From an uncultured Chitinophagaceae bacterium (GTDB lineage: Bacteria; Bacteroidota; Bacteroidia; Chitinophagales; Chitinophagaceae): a stretch of DNA of 64,000 nucleotides. The stretch spans positions 124,001 to 188,000 of the forward strand of contig CAKZFX010000014.1 of assembly GCA_936908745.1 (NCBI GenBank). Reading direction: 5' to 3'. Numbering within the stretch: the stretch's first letter is position 1; every line of letters starts with the position of its first letter. Of the stretch, positions 59,535 to 64,000 are shown piece after piece. Both the position numbers and the translations under genes were made by a program. A model generated the notes under the pieces. The model searched no databases, had not been told where the DNA came from, and saw only the letters and a list, made by a program, of their open reading frames with translations.

Positions 59535-60284
59535 TTATTTCCTGCTGCCAAATAAGCGAAGCAACATCAGGAACAGGTTGATAAAATCAAGATACAATGT
59601 CAAGGCGCCGATGATCGACAGTTTCTTTACATCGCTGGCAACCACCTGGCCGTTCTCATCAAGGTTTTCGCCAATGCGTTTGATTTTTTGCACATCATAA
59701 GCGGTCAAACCGGTAAACACCATTACACCCACAAAGCTGATGATATATTCCATCGTTCCGCTTTTCATAAACATATTGATCAATGAAGCTATAATAATAC
59801 CGATCAATCCCATGATCATGATGCGACCGAATTTGGTCAGGTCTTGCTTGGTGGTATAACCTAAAAATGCCATCACACCAAACATAGCGGCAGCAGATGC
59901 AAAGCATCCGAAAACTGAATTAGAAGTATAAGTCAGCAATACAAAACTGAGTGTTACACCCGTCAGCCCTGAATAGATAATAAATACCAGCATCAGGATA
60001 GGGGCGGATAGTTTATTAAAACCAAAATTCATTAATAACACCAATCCTAATGGTGCAAATAAAACGAGGTAACCTAATATGCTGAAGCTTGATCCTGTTT
60101 CATTAAATAAAGGGTATAACCATTCTTGGTTATTAGCAAATAAATAGGCAACTACCGCTGAAATGCCCAATGCAAGGAACATAAAGGCAAACACGTTTGA
60201 AAAATAATCCCTTGATATCGGTCTGGCACCGGCGTCGTAGTTTTCAAAAACTGACTCTGAAGTGGAACGGCTTTGAATATCCAT
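59535..60284 (-). CDS. BAX inhibitor-1 / YccA family membrane protein
   Basis: From the ATG at 60284 (MDIQSRSTSESVFENYD) the protein has 249 residues and seven hydrophobic helices, including NVFAFMFLALGISAVVAYLF, ILGYLVLFAPLGLVLLMNF and YIISFVGVMVFTGLTAYDVQKI, the last carrying the family's Asp-rich C-terminal signature. It ends LDFINLFLMLLRLFGSRK. Relatives include E. coli YccA (FtsH inhibitor) and calcium-leak channels; the role here is unknown. The leader codons upstream are not needed. Confidence 0.9.
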   Translation of the reverse strand: MDIQSRSTSESVFENYDAGARPISRDYFSNVFAFMFLALGISAVVAYLFANNQEWLYPLFNETGSSFSILGYLVLFAPLGLVLLMNFGFNKLSAPILMLVFIIYSGLTGVTLSFVLLTYTSNSVFGCFASAAAMFGVMAFLGYTTKQDLTKFGRIMIMGLIGIIIASLINMFMKSGTMEYIISFVGVMVFTGLTAYDVQKIKRIGENLDENGQVVASDVKKLSIIGALTLYLDFINLFLMLLRLFGSRK

Positions 60285-60321
60285 ATACGTTGTTTTAGAC
60301 TGTAAATATAGAAATATGGTA

Positions 60322-60744
60322 TTAATCCTCAAGATTTTCGCTGCAATTGTCCTCTTTCATCTTTTCGAGGTCACGTTTGCCATTGCTGGCCACCACTTCG
60401 GTCATTTCCATGCGCACACGGGTAATGCTGCTTTTCATGGTGCAGCTTACATAGTGGCTTTTACCGGCTTCCACTTCTACTGAAAGGGAAGTTTGTTTTT
60501 TGGCGATATCCAGACCGCTTTTTTTAGCCTCTAATTCATGCACACCGGGAGTAACGGCCACTTTGATATATTTTCCGTTGCTGAGTTTACAGATCTTTTT
60601 GCCATCGAGATAAACTGAAAAGTTGGTCAGCGAGCCACTCCATTGCCCACCCCGGTAGATGTAGATATAGCTTTTTTCCTGTGATTTGGCCGATTGAAAC
60701 GCAAATGTGAAGGCAATTGCGACTACTAATTGTAACAGTTTCAT
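60322..60744 (-). CDS. DUF2846-like secreted protein
   Basis: From the ATG at 60744 the protein has 140 residues: signal peptide MKLLQLVVAIAFTFAFQSAKS, then a PEGA/DUF2846-type beta fold (YIYIYRGGQWSGSLTNFSVYLDGKKI, KYIKVAVTPGVHELEAKKSG, GKSHYVSCTMKSSI). The C-terminus is acidic (EKMKEDNCSENLED). The family is of unknown function and usually outer-membrane or periplasmic. It sits 37 bp upstream of the BI-1 gene, same strand. Confidence 0.82.
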   Translation of the reverse strand: MKLLQLVVAIAFTFAFQSAKSQEKSYIYIYRGGQWSGSLTNFSVYLDGKKICKLSNGKYIKVAVTPGVHELEAKKSGLDIAKKQTSLSVEVEAGKSHYVSCTMKSSITRVRMEMTEVVASNGKRDLEKMKEDNCSENLED

Positions 60745-60829
60745 AAGTTGTAATTTTGATTTGCGGCTAAAATAACAAGCCCTGCTCATATAAGGGCAGG
60801 GCGATTGCTTAAATTTTGCTTAATTCCGG

Positions 60830-61402
60830 TCATACCCGCAGCGATCCACGAAAACCCCGGGCTGCATAGTAAGAGTCGGCGCCGTTGTGGTAAACAAACA
60901 CCGTATCATACCGGCGATCGCAGAAAAGGGCACCGCCGAGCTTGCGGATAGCGGCAGGAGTGGCGATCCAGCTGGAAGTTTTCAGATCAAAATTGCCGAG
61001 TTGTTGCAATGCCCGGTACTGTTCTTCGGTCAGCAATTCGATACCCATTTCTTCAGCCATATTCATGGCACTGTCGCGGGGTTTATGTTCTTTTCTTTTT
61101 TCTAATGCGGTATGATCGTAGCAGATGCTTCTTCTTTCTTTTGGTGTTTCAGGAGAGCAATCAAAGAAAATATAATCGCCTGTTTTTTTATCAATGCCAA
61201 CAACATCGGGTTCGCCGCCGGTCATTTCCATTTGATACAATGACCATAGTTTGGCCGGGCTGGCTTCTAACTTTGCCTCCACTTTTTCCCAGTCAATGCC
61301 TTTGTGACGGACTTTGTTTTTTTCAAAACGGGCTTTCAGTGTGCCAAGCAATGTTGCACGATCGGCGGCTGATAGTTTATTAGTGGATTTTGCTTTGCTC
61401 AT
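60830..61402 (-). CDS. DUF4256 family protein
   Basis: The 190-residue protein has the DUF4256 order: KVEAKLEASPAKLWSLYQMEMTGGEPDVVG, YIFFDCSPETPKERRSICYD, AEEMGIELLTEEQYRALQQLG, SSWIATPAAIRKLGGALFCDRRYDTVFVYHNGADSYYAARGFRG. Function unknown; no signal or membrane segment. It is the last gene of a run that begins at the ArsR repressor (63226), the gap to the previous gene being 42 bp. Confidence 0.9.
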   Translation of the reverse strand: MSKAKSTNKLSAADRATLLGTLKARFEKNKVRHKGIDWEKVEAKLEASPAKLWSLYQMEMTGGEPDVVGIDKKTGDYIFFDCSPETPKERRSICYDHTALEKRKEHKPRDSAMNMAEEMGIELLTEEQYRALQQLGNFDLKTSSWIATPAAIRKLGGALFCDRRYDTVFVYHNGADSYYAARGFRGSLRV

Positions 61403-61444
61403 TTTAATTATTTAAGATCATTAAGGGATTAAGAAAATTAAGTT

Positions 61445-62023
61445 TTAATCATTCAATCCTTTTCCTTTCAGAATCTGCGGGATGTATTTTTCAATTCTTG
61501 CTTCTCTTGTCTTTGCTTGTTTGGCTTGCGAAAAATGTAAGAGGTAAGCACGTTGACGTCCCGGCGTCAATGCTTCAAAGGCTGTTTTTAATGCTTTAGT
61601 CTTGTTTAGCCGTGCTTTAAACTCATCAGGCATCGGGAATTCGGTTATCTTTTTCAGCTTCACTTTCAATCCTGCTTTTTCCACTTCGATGGCTTCGTAC
61701 ACATAGGCTTTGAGCGTGGTGGCCAGCTTTGTTATTTCTTTTGCATTGGTAAAACGGGCTTGGCGTGCGGCCTGCACATTTTCCGTTTGCTGCACTAATA
61801 TGCCTTTGGGATCATTTAATAAAGCGCCTTTAAAAAACAGCAACGCACAGTATTCTTTGAAGCCATGTATCAGCACCACGTTTTTTCCTTCGTAGCTGTA
61901 GCAGGCTTGTCCCCATTTCAGTACTTCGTCCAGTCCGCAGGCAAGGATGATCTTGCGCAGTTGCTCAAACTCTTTCTTCCATTGCCCGGCTTTGTCAAAA
62001 AAGAAATCAACATCAGGGTTCAT
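61445..62023 (-). CDS. YdeI/OmpD-associated (DUF1801-type) protein
   Basis: The 192-residue protein has an N-terminal DUF1801 alpha/beta part (LRKIILACGLDEVLKWGQACYSYEGKNVVLIHGFKEYCALLFFKGALL) and a C-terminal OmdA-like part (TPGRQRAYLLHFSQAKQAKTREARIEKYIPQIL), typical of YdeI. Linked in some species to antimicrobial-peptide response, but the mechanism is unknown. Part of the ArsR-led operon: 7 bp from the DoxX-like gene. Confidence 0.9.
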   Translation of the reverse strand: MNPDVDFFFDKAGQWKKEFEQLRKIILACGLDEVLKWGQACYSYEGKNVVLIHGFKEYCALLFFKGALLNDPKGILVQQTENVQAARQARFTNAKEITKLATTLKAYVYEAIEVEKAGLKVKLKKITEFPMPDEFKARLNKTKALKTAFEALTPGRQRAYLLHFSQAKQAKTREARIEKYIPQILKGKGLND

Positions 62024-62030
62024 AACATTT

Positions 62031-62411
62031 TTATTGAGTGACAGGAATCAGTTTTCTATCCATCGGGCGAAAGTACCATGATACAATCGTCAATACCAGC
62101 AACAGGAGCGAAGGGAAAATGTCCATTGGTTTTCCTGTTGCTATATGTGAAGCGATCGCTCCCGACATGGCAAAGAAAAAACCGGCATAGGCCCATTCTT
62201 TCAGCAATGGCATTTTGGGGATCAATACAGCCACCACGCCCAATAATTTCCATATACCTAAGATAGTTAAGAAATAAACCGGGTAACCTAAAGCCGCCAT
62301 CAAATCCGTTTCGTCTTTTACCCGTAGCAATTGCACAATGCCGGTGGATAACATGCCGAGTGCCAGCCATCCCGTGGCAATCCAGTAAATGATCTTGTTT
62401 CGTTTTGACAT
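62031..62411 (-). CDS. DoxX-like four-helix membrane protein
   Basis: The 126-residue protein has four hydrophobic segments (IIYWIATGWLALGMLSTGIVQLL, YFLTILGIWKLLGVVAVLIP, WAYAGFFFAMSGAIASHIA, SLLLLVLTIVSWYF), with the conserved lead HPxx-like GKPMD loop near the end, as in the DoxX_2/DUF-type family. Quinone-linked redox roles are suggested for DoxX proteins generally. Its neighbours are 5 bp and 7 bp away within the ArsR-led operon. Confidence 0.88.
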   Translation of the reverse strand: MSKRNKIIYWIATGWLALGMLSTGIVQLLRVKDETDLMAALGYPVYFLTILGIWKLLGVVAVLIPKMPLLKEWAYAGFFFAMSGAIASHIATGKPMDIFPSLLLLVLTIVSWYFRPMDRKLIPVTQ

Positions 62412-62416
62412 AGTTG

Positions 62417-62896
62417 TTATTTTGAAGCGATAATTTTTTCTAAACGGTCATGCGCCATACTTAAACCTTTTGCGAAGGGCAGCTTGAGCATCTGGTCGCG
62501 GTAGCCGGCAGAACGGAACACGATCTGCATATTGAGTTGGCTGGTATCATCAGTTAATTTTTCAAACTCTAAAAATTCCAGTTGCACTTCAAAAGGGGAG
62601 TTGCCCATTTCAAAAGTGCGGGTGATTTTCTGATCAGTAATAAATTCATGGAAAACGCCGCTGGCTTTAAACAGGAGATTGTTTTGTGCGTCGAGGGTGT
62701 GAAACTCCCAACTGCCGTTTTTGCGGGCCTCCATCTTTTGCACTTTGCAAATACCATATTCATGTGTCATCCATTGTTCAAATAATTCCGGTTCTGTATG
62801 CGCTTTGAAGAGCAGGTCAACCGGTAAATCAAATGCACGGCTGATCAGGATATCCTGCTGACCGTTGCCGGCTTTTACAATCGTTTTCAGTTCCAT
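62417..62896 (-). CDS. SRPBCC (AHSA1-like) ligand-binding protein
   Basis: The 159-residue START-like protein has SRAFDLPVDLLFKAHTEPELFEQWMTHEYG, the usual 'F..P...VW.A.T.pe...W' lead, and ends FAKGLSMAHDRLEKIIASK in the long C-terminal helix. It should bind a hydrophobic ligand. It lies 6 bp after the ArsR gene; this ArsR-SRPBCC pairing is a common two-gene module. Confidence 0.92.
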   Translation of the reverse strand: MELKTIVKAGNGQQDILISRAFDLPVDLLFKAHTEPELFEQWMTHEYGICKVQKMEARKNGSWEFHTLDAQNNLLFKASGVFHEFITDQKITRTFEMGNSPFEVQLEFLEFEKLTDDTSQLNMQIVFRSAGYRDQMLKLPFAKGLSMAHDRLEKIIASK

Positions 62897-62902
62897 ATGG
62901 GT

Positions 62903-63226
62903 TTATTTTTTTGCTTTGTATTTTTTCATTATTGTTTCCAGTTTATTAAAACGGTTGTCCCACAACTGGCGGAAGGGTTCAATAAAGTCGGCTATTTCTT
63001 TCATTTGACCGGGGTTAAAATGATAGTACACTTCACGGCCATTTTGTTCCGGCGTCAGCAAACCACATTCGGTAAGCACCAAAAGATGTTTAGAGACCGT
63101 AGGGCGGGCGGTGTCAAAGTTGGCTGCAATGGCCCCTGCGGTCATCGATTGGGCCGCCACGAGCAAAAGAATGGCCCTGCGGGTGGGATCAGCAATGGCC
63201 TGGAATACATCACGACGTAAGTTCAT
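62903..63226 (-). CDS. ArsR family winged-helix repressor
   Basis: The 107-residue protein begins MNLRRDVFQAIADPTRRAILLLV, the ArsR lead 'F.ALADPTRR.IL..L', then MTAGAIAANFDTARPTVSKHLLVLTECGLL as recognition helix region. No metal-site Cys pair (ELCVCDL) is present, so metal sensing by the classical site is unlikely. It is the first gene of a five-gene operon and has two dyads at its promoter. Confidence 0.94.
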   Translation of the reverse strand: MNLRRDVFQAIADPTRRAILLLVAAQSMTAGAIAANFDTARPTVSKHLLVLTECGLLTPEQNGREVYYHFNPGQMKEIADFIEPFRQLWDNRFNKLETIMKKYKAKK

Positions 63227-63228
63227 TA

Positions 63229-63246
63229 TGTAGCTATTTGGCTACA
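63229..63246 (-). promoter_or_regulatory. ArsR operator 1
   Basis: TGTAGC-TATTTG-GCTACA, a perfect 6-bp-arm dyad, ending 2 bases before the arsR-like ATG. Confidence 0.7.
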
Positions 63247-63255
63247 AATATATGT

Positions 63256-63271
63256 GTAGCTATTTGACTAC
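63256..63271 (-). promoter_or_regulatory. ArsR operator 2
   Basis: GTAG-CTATTTGA-CTAC with the same TATTTG centre, 26 bp (centre to centre) from operator 1, i.e. about two and a half DNA turns. Confidence 0.65.
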
Positions 63272-63289
63272 GCAAATTTTATTTCAATT

Positions 63290-64000
63290 TTATTCTTTAA
63301 CGATTTTGTACCGCCATTGCATAAAGGGTTTTTCGACAATGACATGTAACAGCCATGCGGCGATGATGCAGGTAAGCATGCTAAGAAGTAATAGCAAATG
63401 AGGTTCAGGAACAAGATCCCTGAACCATTCATGCGTTATATGGATTACGCCTTTATGCGACAGGTAAACAGCATAGGAGAGGGTGGCGATAAAACTTGTG
63501 ATGCGGGAAGAAGTTTTGTATAGAAAGCTGGTAGGGCTCACAGCACCCATCACTACAAAGCCATATCCAAGTGATACCAGCGGGAAACCAAACACCGAAG
63601 CTTCCAATGTGCTTTGATCTTCGCACAGGAAGTAAGCGCCGGTGAGCAACAATAAACCGAGCAAGATAAAGACATTGCCATATTTTGACAATTTTGCCCA
63701 CAGCGCCGGGCGAAACTGGTACAAGGTAGCGATGGACACACCGGCCACCAATCCATCCAGCCGTGACCAGGTGGGATAGTAAATGTATTTGTACCAATAC
63801 ATCCAGTTGTTGTCGTCTTCGCTATGTGGTTCGTAGAGTTGGGTAAATGATAAGTAACGGATGATAAAACCGGAGATGAATACAAACAGTAATAGCCAGC
63901 CTGCTTTGCGAAACCAGCCGGTGCTTGTCAACAGGATCAGCAGCAAGGGAAGGAAGAGGTAAAAATGTTCTTCCACGCAAAGCGACCATGCGTGTGAGAA
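63290..64000 (-). CDS. OafA/YrhL-type acyltransferase, 3' part
   Basis: The gene runs off the right edge: 236 residues are visible and the codons up to base 64000 stay in frame. The visible start HAWSLCVEEHFYLFLPLLL is the strongly conserved 'W(S)L.VEEqFYL' motif of acyltransferase-3 membrane enzymes, which acylate sugars of surface glycans. Eight or so further helices follow, with the PTWSRLDGLVAG motif and a basic cytosolic end. The N-terminal catalytic His region is outside the window. Confidence 0.9.
   Translation of the reverse strand, partial: FSHAWSLCVEEHFYLFLPLLLILLTSTGWFRKAGWLLLFVFISGFIIRYLSFTQLYEPHSEDDNNWMYWYKYIYYPTWSRLDGLVAGVSIATLYQFRPALWAKLSKYGNVFILLGLLLLTGAYFLCEDQSTLEASVFGFPLVSLGYGFVVMGAVSPTSFLYKTSSRITSFIATLSYAVYLSHKGVIHITHEWFRDLVPEPHLLLLLSMLTCIIAAWLLHVIVEKPFMQWRYKIVKE

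Overview
The window reads as a chromosomal segment of a Bacteroidota bacterium, probably of the Chitinophagales/Chitinophagaceae type (the rank below phylum is inference). Evidence seen directly: a type IX secretion (T9SS) adhesin with a gliding-motility-type C-terminal sorting domain next to a PorP/SprF protein, an EF-G2-type translation factor resembling the Bacteroides one, many TAnnTTTG promoter boxes, and no obvious reliance on Shine-Dalgarno sites. I see no tRNA, rRNA, CRISPR array, transposase, integrase or phage gene. Almost every gene is ordinary housekeeping or small accessory metabolism, densely packed on both strands.

Layout. 1-8 kb: end of a DUF3052 gene, a CYTH protein, an Uma2-type nuclease overlapping dnaG tail to tail, a secreted W/R-rich protein, a coiled-coil protein and an EF-G2 paralog. 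8-16 kb: DJ-1/PfpI, PNPOx-like and FMN-reductase genes, DinB, a FUSC membrane protein with methyltransferase and M23 lipoprotein genes, a PepSY-TM-like protein and YqgE. 16-25 kb: PA2169-type protein and SDR, an erythromycin-esterase-like protein, MtfA-type peptidase, two LVIVD lipoproteins, and a TPR lipoprotein/GMC oxidoreductase/gluconate-dehydrogenase-subunit-3 set. 25-32 kb: RRM protein, CLC channel, secreted protein, prfB with its programmed +1 frameshift, pruA and an outer-membrane barrel. 32-37 kb: pyrimidine and CoA genes (pyrR, pyrB, coaD, pyrE) with a thioesterase and a NUDIX hydrolase. 37-44 kb: an 870-bp gene-free, partly extremely AT-rich stretch leading into a 1720-residue PKD-repeat T9SS adhesin and its PorP/SprF partner. 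44-54 kb: blaI/blaR1-like pair, H+/Na+ pyrophosphatase, a cytochrome-c-containing lipoprotein, nnrDE and a serine hydrolase. 54-64 kb: serA, membrane proteins, a sterol-MTase-like enzyme, NDH-2, BAX-inhibitor-1, a five-gene ArsR-led operon with twin operators, and a partial acyltransferase at the edge.

The least explained structure lies between the genes. Many spacers carry quasi-palindromes built from a short word repeated on one side and its reverse complement on the other. The word differs by family: ACCACAAAG, ACCACATAGG, GACTCAT, AGTACGA, GGTTTAA, AGAAATAAG, CTGCGGGAG. A separate 20-bp palindrome (CCTGCCTGCCGGCAGGCAGG and variants) is nested inside several of these repeats. Two inverted homologous copies bracket the pyrimidine/adhesin segment, and two direct copies bracket a single membrane-protein gene. 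A second recurring pattern is a TAnnTTTG box only 3-7 bases before the start codon, which suggests leaderless or nearly leaderless transcripts and helps choose an unusual TTG start.
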